From contig BPHZ01000001.1 of the NCBI GenBank assembly GCA_026003835.1, positions 1,232,215 to 1,296,214 of the forward strand: a stretch of DNA of 64,000 nucleotides, in the 5' to 3' direction. The notes below the pieces were generated by a model, which saw nothing but the letters and a program-made list of their open reading frames with translations, ran no database searches and was not told the origin of the DNA. Origin of the DNA: Herpetosiphonaceae bacterium. GTDB taxonomy: Bacteria; Chloroflexota; Chloroflexia; Chloroflexales; Herpetosiphonaceae. Shown here one piece after another: positions 39,650 through 48,513 of the stretch. Within the stretch, counting starts at the first letter, position 1, and every line of letters starts with the position of its first letter. The position numbers and the translations under genes are program-made.

Positions 39650-40416
39650 CTACGCTGAAAGAGTCCCTGGAGCAGACGATTGCGCGGGTTGCTGCTGCGA
39701 CTCTGGCCAGGCACGCGCGCGAGGCCGGTCTTCCTGGCGCCAGCCCTGATGCGGCTGTGGCGTTGGCTGGTCTGATGGACCATCGGCTGGTGCGGCCCGA
39801 CGCGACCCCTGAGGATGTTGCGCGTGTTTGCGCCGAGGCCCTTGAGTGTCACTGCGCGACTGTCTGCGTCAATCCGACGTATGTCGCCGCTGCCCGGTCG
39901 CTGCTACGCGGCAGTGGCGTGGCTGTCTGCGCGCTGGTTGGCTATCCGCTCGGCGCCGGTACGATCGCCGCCAAGGTCTTTGAGGCTCGCCGTGCCCTGG
40001 ACGATGGTGCGCGCGAGCTTGAGGTGGTTTTGCCAATCGGACGCCTCAAGGGTGGCGAGGTCCACTATGTTAAGGAGGAATTGGGCGAGATCGTCAGCGC
40101 CTGCTACCAGGTCGCGGCCCGCTGCAAAATCGTGATTGAGCCGGCGCTGTTGAGCGAAGAAGATAGAGAGACGGCCTGTAAGATCGCCGAAGAGCTGAAC
40201 GTCGATTTCGTTGTCGCTTCGACAGGCTACGGCGGGTATGCGGCCAGCGTGGATGATGTGCGCTGGCTGCGGCGCCGTCTGCGTCCCGGCATTGGGGTGA
40301 AGGCCGTAGGCACTATCGAGACGCTGGCAGATGCACGGGCGATGCTCGATGCAGGCGCGACTCGCCTGGGGACGTCGCAGGCACTTTCAATCATCGAAGA
40401 GGCTCGTGGTCGCTAA
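39646..40416 (+). CDS. deoC: DeoC-family protein with altered catalytic residues
   Basis: 256 residues with the deoxyribose-phosphate aldolase barrel: LMDHRLVRPDATPEDVARVC, TVCVNPTYV and GVKAVGTIET are typical. The Schiff-base lysine (DFVKTSTG in the family) is replaced here: DFVVASTGYGG has Val at that position. The proton-relay Asp in E(I/V)D(V/M)V is Glu (ELEVVLP). The second Lys (GVKA) remains. The protein therefore probably does not catalyse the classical cleavage of deoxyribose 5-phosphate and may have a new activity or be regulatory. It overlaps its upstream partner by 4 bases and is 11 bases from a Dabb protein. Confidence 0.85.
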   Translation: MTTLKESLEQTIARVAAATLARHAREAGLPGASPDAAVALAGLMDHRLVRPDATPEDVARVCAEALECHCATVCVNPTYVAAARSLLRGSGVAVCALVGYPLGAGTIAAKVFEARRALDDGARELEVVLPIGRLKGGEVHYVKEELGEIVSACYQVAARCKIVIEPALLSEEDRETACKIAEELNVDFVVASTGYGGYAASVDDVRWLRRRLRPGIGVKAVGTIETLADARAMLDAGATRLGTSQALSIIEEARGR

Positions 40417-40427
40417 GAGGAAGACGT

Positions 40428-40724
40428 ATGATCCGCCATATCGTTCTCTTTCGCCTCCGCCCCGAGATCTCCGCGGGGCAACTTGACGAATTGATGGACG
40501 CGCTGCGTGCGCTGAAGGATACGATCCCTGAGATTCGCTCCTTTGAAGTTGCCCGCGATGAGATTGGCAGCGAACGCTCCGCCAGCTTCGGCATCCTCAG
40601 CTCGTTCGATGATTTCGACGCGCTCCGCCGCTACCAACAGCATCCTGACCATCAGGAACTCCTTAGCCGGATCCTCCTCTTCTGTGAGTGGGTTAGAGCC
40701 TGGGACTACACGCTCGATGGCTGA
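40428..40724 (+). CDS. Dabb-family (stress-responsive A/B barrel) protein
   Basis: 98 residues beginning MIRHIVLFRLRP, with LMDALRALKDTIPEIRSFEVARD and a late HPDHQELLSRI helix: the dimeric alpha/beta barrel fold of Dabb proteins. No catalytic residue can be identified. It is 11 bases after the DeoC-like gene and overlaps the next gene by 8 bases, so it belongs to a coupled cluster. Confidence 0.9.
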   Translation: MIRHIVLFRLRPEISAGQLDELMDALRALKDTIPEIRSFEVARDEIGSERSASFGILSSFDDFDALRRYQQHPDHQELLSRILLFCEWVRAWDYTLDG

Positions 40725-41421
40725 TCTTGACCGCTGGAAGCTGCCCGGTGCGCTGGCTCTCGGCGGGCAGCGTAGACCGGGCGCCTGGCTGCTGGAGGCC
40801 GAAGGAGGCTGGGCGCTGGTCGGCGCGCCGGCTGGGACGGCGCGGCTGCTGCGCTCCGCCGGGCATGAGCGAGAGGTGAGGCTGATCTTTGCTATTGATC
40901 CTCACCGCTACCACACCGACGAGCTTTATGCTGTCGCTACCGAGACTGGTGCGCCGGTCTATGCTCTCGCAGAGGCGACAGCGGCGCTCGAGGGCCAGGT
41001 GTCTCCTCCGGAGGTGATTGAAAACCGGCGCACGCCGCTGCTCTGGCCTGTCGGCGCGTTCTTCGCCGCGCTTGGCGGTCGCCGGCGGCCTGTCTCCAAG
41101 GTGCGCCCCCTGCAGAGCGGTACAGCGCCGTTCGAGGCGCCGTCGCTGCGCATCTATGCTATCGAAGGGCTGGCGCCGGGCAGCGGCGCGCTGATCGACG
41201 AGGCCCGGCATTATCTGGTGCTCGCAGGCGCCGCCAGCAACGGCGGCGACCGTTTGCGCCTCGCGCCATCCCGCGAGGTGCGCGATCCCCAGGCCTACCG
41301 CCGCTCGTTGAGCGCGATCCTATCCCAGCCGCTCGCTGCAGTCCTCTTCCAGCTTGGCCCGCCGCTCGCCGGCAGCGCGGCCATCGACCGCCTGCGCGCC
41401 CTGGTTATACCTCGTGAGTAG
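40717..41421 (+). CDS. hypothetical protein, 234 residues
   Basis: Starts at ATG 40717, which overlaps the Dabb stop by 8 bases. The sequence is Ala/Leu/Gly/Arg-rich, soluble, with alternating strands and turns (WLLEAEGGWALVGAPAG, IYAIEGLAPGSGALIDEARHYLVL) reminiscent of a metallo-beta-lactamase-like fold but without an HxHxDH metal motif. I do not recognise the family. Coupling to Dabb and the PHP gene suggests a shared pathway. Confidence 0.6.
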   Translation: MADLDRWKLPGALALGGQRRPGAWLLEAEGGWALVGAPAGTARLLRSAGHEREVRLIFAIDPHRYHTDELYAVATETGAPVYALAEATAALEGQVSPPEVIENRRTPLLWPVGAFFAALGGRRRPVSKVRPLQSGTAPFEAPSLRIYAIEGLAPGSGALIDEARHYLVLAGAASNGGDRLRLAPSREVRDPQAYRRSLSAILSQPLAAVLFQLGPPLAGSAAIDRLRALVIPRE

Positions 41422-41449
41422 CCTTTCTTGTATCAGTGAGCCAGCAACA

Positions 41450-42283
41450 ATGTTTGTCGATCTGCATATCCATACCATCGCCACACCACATCATTCATTC
41501 TGGGAGCCGGAGGCGCTGGCGCGCGCTGCTGTGGAGCGTGGCCTGGCGGTGATCGCTGTTACCGACCACAATACGACCGCGCAGGTACGCGCGGTTCAGG
41601 AAGCTGGCGCCCGCTACGACCTGCGCGTCATATCCGGCGTTGAGCTTGATACCGCTTATAATGGCAAGCTCTGGCATACGCATCTCTATGGTGTTGATCC
41701 GGATCATCCCGAGGTGCTTGGGCTCTGTGCGGCTGTCGTCGAGCGCAACGCCGCTGACGCCCAGGCGATGGCGACGGCGGCGCGCGAGCGTGGCTGGCGC
41801 CTGCGCTGGTTCGCCACAATCGAGGATCGCCGCCCGACGGTGGCTGATTTCGGCCACTCCCTGGTGAAGGATGGCTATGTCCAGCCGGAGCCGGGAGTCG
41901 AGGATGAAGCCGCGGGGATGGCCTGGGTGTTGCGCAATATGGGCGAACTCTATCACCCGGTGACTGTGGCTGAAGCTGCGGAGGTCGCTCACAGGGCGGG
42001 CGGGCTGGCGGTGCTTGCTCACCCAGGACGCTCCAAGAGTATCTATGCAATTCCAGCGACAGAGGAGGATATTGCGGCGCTTGTCGCAGTAGGGCTTGAC
42101 GGTCTTGAGGCGCTCTATACAACACATACGCCTGAGCAGCGCGCCTTCTACCGGCAGCTGGCGGAGCGCTATGGCCTGCTTATCAGCGCCGGCTCCGACT
42201 CCCACGGCCCCGGCGATGGTCTCGGCGCCTTCCCTTTGTCCGACTGCGCCGCCTTCTTGGAGGCGCTATCAGTGCGTTGCTGA
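41450..42283 (+). CDS. PHP-domain metallophosphoesterase
   Basis: 277 residues. The PHP signature is complete: DLHIHT at the N-terminus, VTDHNT near residue 42, a GVELDTAYNG metal ligand, LAHPGR near 186 and GSDSHG near the C-terminus. Such proteins hydrolyse phosphoesters such as histidinol phosphate, 3',5'-nucleotides or polymerase-linked products. ATG 41450 is preceded by 28 bases after the hypothetical gene; the reading frame does not extend plausibly upstream. The gene closes the 39.6-42.3 kb cluster. Confidence 0.86.
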   Translation: MFVDLHIHTIATPHHSFWEPEALARAAVERGLAVIAVTDHNTTAQVRAVQEAGARYDLRVISGVELDTAYNGKLWHTHLYGVDPDHPEVLGLCAAVVERNAADAQAMATAARERGWRLRWFATIEDRRPTVADFGHSLVKDGYVQPEPGVEDEAAGMAWVLRNMGELYHPVTVAEAAEVAHRAGGLAVLAHPGRSKSIYAIPATEEDIAALVAVGLDGLEALYTTHTPEQRAFYRQLAERYGLLISAGSDSHGPGDGLGAFPLSDCAAFLEALSVRC

Positions 42284-42463
42284 TCTGGTTGTGGATTGTT
42301 TGCAACGCCAGGCTGTATGGGGGCGCATTCGCGCTAAAAGAACTATGGGCTCAACGCCGCGCCGGTCTGCGGGCTTGTCTCCCAGCTCCAGGGCTGGTAT
42401 AGTAGCGGCAGCGCCGGCTACGCCGGTTGTGATCGTCTTGTGCTCTTTCAGGAATGCTACACC

Positions 42464-43523
42464 ATGTCTCCGTCGCTTCGTCGCCTGACCCCCGGTCTTA
42501 TCCTGTTGGGTGGAACGCTTCTCATCGGAACCATCGGCTTTATCGTCATCGAGGGGTGGTCGCTGGTTGATGCCTTCTACGCAACAGTGCTGATCATTTC
42601 GACCCTTGGCTTCGGCTCGATCCATCCAACCGTTGTCGCCAGTCAACTGCTGACGATCGCCCTGATCGCCGGCGGCGTCGGTACCCTCTATTATTTGCTG
42701 GGCATGATGGCCCAGGGGCTGATTGAGACCCAGGCCGGCATTAGAAGGGAGCGCCGTTTGAAAGAGGAGATCCGCAAACTTCGCGACCATGTGATCATCT
42801 GTGGCTATGGGAGAGTTGGGCAGGAGGTTGTCCGCGAGCTGCGGCGCACCGGTTGCCCATTCGTTGTTGTCGATCGTGACCCGCAGCGCATCGCAGGACT
42901 GAAGGAGCAGGGTATGCCCTGCTACGCCGGCGATGCAAGCCTGGATACTGTGCTGCGCGAAGTAGGTATCGAGCGCGCGCGGGCTGGTGGTCTGTACGCA
43001 ATCTGATGCGGTCAATGTCTTTATTACGCTCTCGGCGCGCTCGCTCAACGAGCAGCTCTATATTGTGGCGCGATCGATCACTGAGGAAGATGAGCCCAAG
43101 CTGCTGCGCGCGGGCGCCAATCGCGCGATCACGCCTGCGAGCCTGGGTGGTCGCCGCCTGGCCGGAATGATTCTGCGCCCTGCGGTACTCGAATTTCTGG
43201 ATGTGCTGGTGCATAGCGATGAGCTAGAGATGTGGCTGGAGGAAATCCCGGTTAATCAGCACGGCGAGCTGGTCGGGCAAACGTTGGGGCAGGCCCGGCT
43301 GCGCGACCGGATCGGTGTCACGATCCTGGCTATCAGGAGGACCGCTGGACAGATTATTCCCAATCCTGCTTCTGATACACTGCTTATGGCAGGGGATATC
43401 CTCATCGCGCTCGGCACACGCGAGTCGCTGCTGATGCTTGGCGGCATCGGCAGTCAGAAACTGGCGCCCCTCGCCGGCCCTATGGGCTCTGAAAACGATG
43501 CCGGGACGCTGCTATCGTCCTGA
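42464..43523 (+). pseudogene. TrkA-N / two-TM potassium channel protein, frameshifted
   Basis: ATG 42464 (MSPSLRRLTP) begins two membrane helices with a pore loop (ISTLGFGSI, a TxGFG-type filter), then the RCK/TrkA-N Rossmann motif HVIICGYGRVGQEV. The first frame runs into a stop at 43004; removing one G in the GGG at 42981-42983 yields GLVVCTQSDAVNV and restores the second frame, which contains the rest of the RCK domain and a TrkA-C domain (residues about 240-340). The full protein would be about 352 residues. Single-base error is likely. Confidence 0.7.
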
Positions 43524-43541
43524 TGCTGGCCCGTATAGCCT

Positions 43542-44624
43542 CTACAACAGCTCCTCAAGCTGCCGACGCAGTTGCTGGATGACCTCAGTGTTGATGGAGT
43601 AGTATTTCGAGCCCTTGTCGCGGCGCACCGAGAGCACGCCGGCGGTTTCCATCAGCTTAAGATGCCGAGAGACAGCCGATTGGTGGATATGCAGCCTATC
43701 GACGATCTCCTGGGCATACAGCTCTCTCCCGCGGAGCAGGGCGAGAATTTGGAGGCGCGTCTTATCGGCAAGCGCCTCTAGTGGCAGGTAAAGGCTTTGG
43801 ATGCGCTCCTCCAGATCTTCGTCCTCGACAGGTGTTGTGCGGCTGTTGTAAAAGACGGTCATAAGCGGGCCGTTGAAGAGAAAGGCGACATATGGGCCAA
43901 GATGCTGCGACGGCACAAAACGCGCCTTCTCAACCTCTTGCAGCCTGGGGACAATGTACTGCGGCAGCATACGACCCGTGACGGCCATAAACAGGTCGGT
44001 AAAATTGGGGCGTGGCGCGTGCCGCCGATGATAGAGCGCGTTACGCTCGCGCTGGGGCTGATTCCGCTCATACTCAGCCCTGTAGAAGCGCTCCCAGAAG
44101 CGTCTGGTTGATGAGCAGAGCAGCTGGTGCCAGATATCTGGATTGTAAACGAGCCGGATGGCCTCGTCGAGGGCGACAGGGGTGCCGAGCTGTGTAAGCA
44201 GTTGCTCCAGCGCCGCGCGGTCCTCGACAATCACCTCCACGGGCTGTTCGAGCGCTATCTCCTGGCGGGCAGCGCTCTTGCGGATCACGGCCATGATCAT
44301 GGCTCGCGCCTGTTCGCCGCTTATCCGCGATAAGCCCTCGTGCAACGCCTCGAAGTCCTCGTGCCCCGGCGCATCGCTCTCGGTCAACAACGCGCCTCCC
44401 AGCTCCTCGACGATCGCCGCCCCGTAGCCGGCAAAGCGCCAGACAAGCTCCAGATCGTGGCGTAGACGCGGAGACATTGCCGAGGAGGCCTCGACCAGCC
44501 ACTCACGCAGTCCTTCGAAGTCGTGGACCAACGTGACCAGGCTCATCGTTGCGAGGACGTCGAGACCTAACGACGGCAGAAATTCAACTTGCAGCAGCGG
44601 TCGCCCGCGCACAAGCTCCGGCAT
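43542..44624 (-). CDS. ArsR-like winged-helix transcriptional regulator with long N-terminal domain
   Basis: 360 residues. The C-terminal 90 residues form a winged helix: LEALADKTRLQILALLRGRELYAQEIVDRLHIHQSAVSRHLKLMETAGVLSVRRDKGSKYYSI. Residues 1-265 are helical with no recognised ligand-binding signature, unusually long for this family. It is transcribed on the same strand and downstream of Csx15, separated by 132 bases with its own possible -10 (TATAAT on the minus strand near 44668), so it could either end the CRISPR operon or act independently. Confidence 0.75.
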   Translation of the reverse strand: MPELVRGRPLLQVEFLPSLGLDVLATMSLVTLVHDFEGLREWLVEASSAMSPRLRHDLELVWRFAGYGAAIVEELGGALLTESDAPGHEDFEALHEGLSRISGEQARAMIMAVIRKSAARQEIALEQPVEVIVEDRAALEQLLTQLGTPVALDEAIRLVYNPDIWHQLLCSSTRRFWERFYRAEYERNQPQRERNALYHRRHAPRPNFTDLFMAVTGRMLPQYIVPRLQEVEKARFVPSQHLGPYVAFLFNGPLMTVFYNSRTTPVEDEDLEERIQSLYLPLEALADKTRLQILALLRGRELYAQEIVDRLHIHQSAVSRHLKLMETAGVLSVRRDKGSKYYSINTEVIQQLRRQLEELL

Positions 44625-44756
44625 GCTTTCGACTCCTTTATGTTGATTATGACCATTCGATCATATTATACGCGATGTTGTAAACACTGTATCCCGCGAT
44701 CCCAGATTATCGGCGTGCCGAGGCACAATTTCCGACAAGTGCGTCCGGCATCATCA

Positions 44757-45143
44757 CTATTGCTCCCGACGTTCTCGCGCCGCTTCGCGGATCTGCTGGA
44801 GGTTGACGATCTCGGCGACCTCGTAGGTTGTATCCACGGTCGTGATGATCGGCCGCATACGAAGGATGACCGGAAATCCACCGCGCCGCCCGTGGATCTC
44901 GGCGACGACGGCGAGCGCAAGCGGGGCCAGCCCCGGCGGGTTGATCACGATTGGCAGCGTTTGCCACTCCTCTGGTGAAAGTCCTGCCTGATCCACCAGG
45001 GTGGCGGCCTGCTCCGCCAGCGGCCGTGATTGGTCGAGATGCGTAGGGATGCTGGTGATCTGCTCAATCGCCCGGCCGGCCAGCTGCTCGATCTGCTGCC
45101 GCTGCGCGTCGGTGATGGGATGGGTGAAGTTGAGAATAATCAC
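44757..45143 (-). CDS. csx15: CRISPR-associated protein Csx15
   Basis: 128 residues. The N-terminus MIILNFTHPITDAQRQQIEQL, the central DQAGLSPEEWQTLPIVINPPG and the Gly/Arg GRRGGFPVILRM segment match the small Csx15 family found beside type III CRISPR systems; I assign this from memory of the family. The proteins have been discussed as modulators of cyclic-oligoadenylate signalling (ring-nuclease or sponge role), but that is not certain here. It is the last gene in the 12-gene run and overlaps the CARF-HEPN gene by four bases. Confidence 0.7.
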   Translation of the reverse strand: MIILNFTHPITDAQRQQIEQLAGRAIEQITSIPTHLDQSRPLAEQAATLVDQAGLSPEEWQTLPIVINPPGLAPLALAVVAEIHGRRGGFPVILRMRPIITTVDTTYEVAEIVNLQQIREAARERREQ

Positions 45144-46432
45144 TGGAGAATCTCCTGAAGTTTTGGGAATTGAGGCGGCATCGGTCCTAATGTGAGCGGC
45201 TTGCGGGCACGCTCGATGAGTTCGAGGACGATGCTCTTAAACTGCTGGTAACCCTCGCGCTCTACCGGCGTGTCGCCATGCGCCAGCTTCGAGCTGTTAC
45301 GCAGCTTGAGCGCCTCCCTAAGCGGCTGTCGAATCTCACAGTAGATATCGCCGAGAGGATCGTTCAAGGCTGTCAGGAGCTGATAGGCATCCTGGAGCCC
45401 CAGGCGAATCTTGCCCTCCTCCGGATCTTTGCGCTGCTCGTACTGGGGGCGCAGCTTCTCAGGAAGCTGTTGGAGATCAATGTTGCTTGTTTTCAGCAAA
45501 TACCTGGTTTCCAGGCGTCGCTGTGCCAGCAGCTCCACGGCCCGGTAGAGGCGGGCGACGGCATCATCGTAGCGCGTGCGGTCAGCGCAGCGCTCGGCAT
45601 TGCGGATCAGATCGTACACGCCGGCATATTCTGAGCCGGAGCCCTTATCAACGAGCGCAAGGAGCTGAGTCCAGTGCTTGCCGAGGCGCCCGGCATAGGG
45701 ACGCAACCGTTGATAGGCAGACGCATAATCAAAGCGATCCCATGCCTCAAAGCCGCGACACAGCGGAACTCGTCGTGTGATCTCGTTCTTGAGCGACATA
45801 GTGAGAGCAGTTCGCTTGACGGCGTCTTCCAACATCGCCTGCGCCGCTGCATAATTATAGCTGTTGAACAGCTCGTCGGCCAGCGTTAGCTGTCGCTGCA
45901 CCCGCACACTCAATGTATCAACAATCCCCGCCAGCTCTGTCCCATCGACCACGCGTTGTAAGTCGGTGCGCATACCCGTCACCAATGAAAGCTCACACTC
46001 GCTGTGCTCAAGAGCCGCCAGCGCCAACGCCGCCGACATCGTTTTCGTTCCGCCAGTGTAGTCAACCACAAGTCGGGCTTCGGGGTCGCGCGAGCGGAGT
46101 TCTTCAAGCGTGCGGCGACAGAGGGTATAGCACTCGCTGAGATGATCGGGCGGCATCCGCACAATCGTGTAGCGCTCAGGCTCCAGCCCGGTCTGCGCAA
46201 CAATCGACGGCTTTGTTTCTCGCCGCGTAATAATGTGCTTGCAGTGGGGGCACTTTTGCTCGCGCCTGATCTCGCATACATCGCCGGGAGCGTCAACCTT
46301 GACATAGCTGCCGGGTCGCCCCTCGCTATCCTCTGAGGTCATGAAGCAGACAAAATCCGGCCAGTGGGTCTGGATCGAGGTGACGATCGGGGCGCATGTT
46401 TCGCCGACTGAGATAACCAGAAATGTTTTCAT
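45140..46432 (-). CDS. CARF-HEPN CRISPR effector (TIGR02710/Csm6 type), copy B with a zinc-ribbon insertion
   Basis: 430 residues. The CARF domain contains VVDYTGGTKTMSAALALAA (ligand-binding DxTGGTK loop). A Cys pair with a second pair nearby, CEIRREQKCPHC, sits inside the CARF domain as a zinc-binding insertion not present in the neighbouring paralogue. The C-terminal HEPN motif RNSSKLAH (R-x6-H) near residue 388 supplies the expected RNase site. Such proteins bind cyclic oligoadenylate from Cas10 and cleave single-stranded RNA. The gene overlaps its neighbours by 4 bases on both sides. Confidence 0.85.
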   Translation of the reverse strand: MKTFLVISVGETCAPIVTSIQTHWPDFVCFMTSEDSEGRPGSYVKVDAPGDVCEIRREQKCPHCKHIITRRETKPSIVAQTGLEPERYTIVRMPPDHLSECYTLCRRTLEELRSRDPEARLVVDYTGGTKTMSAALALAALEHSECELSLVTGMRTDLQRVVDGTELAGIVDTLSVRVQRQLTLADELFNSYNYAAAQAMLEDAVKRTALTMSLKNEITRRVPLCRGFEAWDRFDYASAYQRLRPYAGRLGKHWTQLLALVDKGSGSEYAGVYDLIRNAERCADRTRYDDAVARLYRAVELLAQRRLETRYLLKTSNIDLQQLPEKLRPQYEQRKDPEEGKIRLGLQDAYQLLTALNDPLGDIYCEIRQPLREALKLRNSSKLAHGDTPVEREGYQQFKSIVLELIERARKPLTLGPMPPQFPKLQEILQ

Positions 46433-47808
46433 GGAGCCTCTCCCTCCAGGAAGCGATACTGCACCTCCCAGTCTGTTCGGCTCAGCTTTGTAACCGCGAA
46501 AAACCGCTCCAGCATTTCATCGACAACCTCTTTAAATGCCCGGTACTCTGCATCCGTGATCAGCCGCAGGCCGTGGGCCAGGATACTCTCGTTGCGGGCC
46601 TGGGTGCGCTTCTCGATATCGGCGATCTCATACCCTCGTACCAGGTCGTCGTCGAGCGCTTTGAGCAGAACATATCCGGTAAACAAGCCGATGTTCCGAT
46701 TCGGCAACTTGCCTTCCCGTCCCAGTTTCTTTTGCTCCTCTTTGTACCGCTCCTTGAGATCGGGGACACGTTGGCACGCCTGGTCATAGGATGGATGATC
46801 GGTCGCGATGCCCCACTGCGCCAGGCGGTGCTGGCTGATCAACTCCAGACAGCGGTAGAGCAGCAGCGCCGCGACATCGTAGCGACCCTGCGCTTCACGC
46901 CGCAGCCCATTGTGATAGAGCGAGCTGAGAATCGCCGCGACCGGCCGCTTTTTCTTGAACGTTGAAAGCTGCAGGTTCTTCTTCTGATGGTCCTCGGTGC
47001 TCCTGTCATTGAGTTTCTCGGTGATCCTGGCAAGCAGGTTGAGTACCTTTTTCTGCCGGCACAGCCTGGCGAGATGGGTACGGAGCGGGCTTGTGTCGCC
47101 GTCACGCTCGACCTCCTCGACCAGCTTGTTCATGGCCTCAGACGCCTGCTTGAGCGCAAAAACATCCCAATCGGCGTAGATCTGTGCCAGCTGGCGCCAG
47201 TGGCTATCGCGGCTCTCAGGCACGCGCTCCTCCAGATCGCCGAACATGCGCGCCGCGCCCTGGTAGTCGTGCCGCCGGAAGAGATTGTGGGCCTCCGCAC
47301 GCTCAAGATCGCCGAACACATGGTAGGGATCGGGCAGTACCGTGAAGCGCTGGTTTTTTTTAGCGCCATGACGGTTCTCGCTGGAGATATACAGGATCGG
47401 CAAACGCAGGACGTGAGCTGCTTTGGCCAGTCCCACCGACATAGGCTTGGTTCCGCCGGTCACATCCACGGCATACGTTCCGCCCTTCGGCCAGCGATCC
47501 AGAATATTCTTAAGCGCCTGATAGGTCGCGCCTGTGTCGAAGGCATCGTTGATATACTCCGGTTCCTCGATCGGTCGCTCCAGGGCCGGGTTCACTTCCC
47601 CCAGGTCGCGCCGGATATCCCCCAGGTTCATGGCAGACTGAGGGGTGACGATCAGTACAACACGCTGCGGTTTCAGGGCGCCGATCAGCAGCGCTGCTGT
47701 CTCAGCCTGCCCTTCGCTGATGGGAATGATCAGACCGTCGAAGCGGTGCGTGCCAACCGTCTTGCAAAAGCGCTCTAGCTTCTCGGGAAAAGACAGTGTG
47801 TCGGTCAT
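46429..47808 (-). CDS. CARF-HEPN CRISPR effector (TIGR02710/Csm6 type), copy A
   Basis: 459 residues. N-terminal CARF domain with VVLIVTPQSAMN, then VDVTGGTKPMSVGLAKAA (DxTGGTK loop). The middle (about 175-300) is helical. The C-terminal HEPN region has RNESILAHG (R-x6-H) near residue 414, the same spacing as in the tandem paralogue. No Cys pair occurs in CARF. It presumably binds a cyclic oligoadenylate and becomes an RNase. It overlaps both flanking genes by four bases, so expression is coupled. Confidence 0.85.
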   Translation of the reverse strand: MTDTLSFPEKLERFCKTVGTHRFDGLIIPISEGQAETAALLIGALKPQRVVLIVTPQSAMNLGDIRRDLGEVNPALERPIEEPEYINDAFDTGATYQALKNILDRWPKGGTYAVDVTGGTKPMSVGLAKAAHVLRLPILYISSENRHGAKKNQRFTVLPDPYHVFGDLERAEAHNLFRRHDYQGAARMFGDLEERVPESRDSHWRQLAQIYADWDVFALKQASEAMNKLVEEVERDGDTSPLRTHLARLCRQKKVLNLLARITEKLNDRSTEDHQKKNLQLSTFKKKRPVAAILSSLYHNGLRREAQGRYDVAALLLYRCLELISQHRLAQWGIATDHPSYDQACQRVPDLKERYKEEQKKLGREGKLPNRNIGLFTGYVLLKALDDDLVRGYEIADIEKRTQARNESILAHGLRLITDAEYRAFKEVVDEMLERFFAVTKLSRTDWEVQYRFLEGEAP

Positions 47809-48503
47809 GACCGTTTTTCCTTCCTTATCGGACGCAAGAACACGCGATAGGTCCCCTCTTGACGCTGTTCTACCTCGACGACCTCCGCGTTAAGGCGGGC
47901 GCCGGGCTGATAGCGCTTGCCGGCGATCTCGCTAGAGTGAATACCTGCCACCACGCGTAACCCGTCCGGAAGTTCAAGATTAAGGTCCACCACAATTCCC
48001 TTCTCGTGTACCTCACAAACAGTTATATTGTTGAAGCGCTGCCCCTTGTGAGGGATACCGGACTGTGCGGGCCTGGCTGCGGCGGCAGGCGCTCGCTTCG
48101 GTAGAGGCGTTGGCGGGATCGTGCCCTCGCAGAGCTTAGGCCATTGCCGCGGATCGCGGTTCTCTGTGTAGTAGTGCATGAGCCGTGCCGCCCAGCCAAG
48201 CGCCTGCAGCACCTGACCAGGTTCGAGATCCTGATCGTGCAGATGTCTCTGGCAGTTTGCGAGGATCGCCTGATAATAGCCAGGCGTTTGCTTGCTACGC
48301 CTGACAACTTTTGCCCCAGAGTCGACGATTGTCTTCAGCCAGCGCCACCAGCTTGCGAGCTGCTTCCGCTGATGCTCCTGGCTCTCCGCCTGGCGCAATA
48401 AGACACGCAGATGAGCGACGGTTTTAGCGAACTCATTCGTATCGACGCTGTCTTGCACCAGGTCTCGCGCCAATCGATTTCCGATCAGTAGAGGGTGGTT
48501 CAT
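47805..48503 (-). CDS. unknown CRISPR-operon protein: helical domain plus S1/OB-fold domain
   Basis: 232 residues. Residues about 10-120 are all-helical (LRVLLRQAESQEHQRKQL ... QALGWAARLMHYY), comparable in size and charge to the Csm2/Cas11 small subunit. A Pro/Ala linker (about 122-147) leads to an S1/OB-like fold: FNNITVCEVHEKGIVVDL, the GIHSSEIAG turn, then ARLNAEVVEVEQ. This order suggests an RNA-binding accessory factor. I do not recognise the fused family. ATG 48503 (AGGAGC upstream) follows the RAMP stop by 10 bases and the gene overlaps the CARF-HEPN gene by four bases. Confidence 0.6.
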   Translation of the reverse strand: MNHPLLIGNRLARDLVQDSVDTNEFAKTVAHLRVLLRQAESQEHQRKQLASWWRWLKTIVDSGAKVVRRSKQTPGYYQAILANCQRHLHDQDLEPGQVLQALGWAARLMHYYTENRDPRQWPKLCEGTIPPTPLPKRAPAAAARPAQSGIPHKGQRFNNITVCEVHEKGIVVDLNLELPDGLRVVAGIHSSEIAGKRYQPGARLNAEVVEVEQRQEGTYRVFLRPIRKEKRS

Positions 48504-48513
48504 CGCTCTGCTC

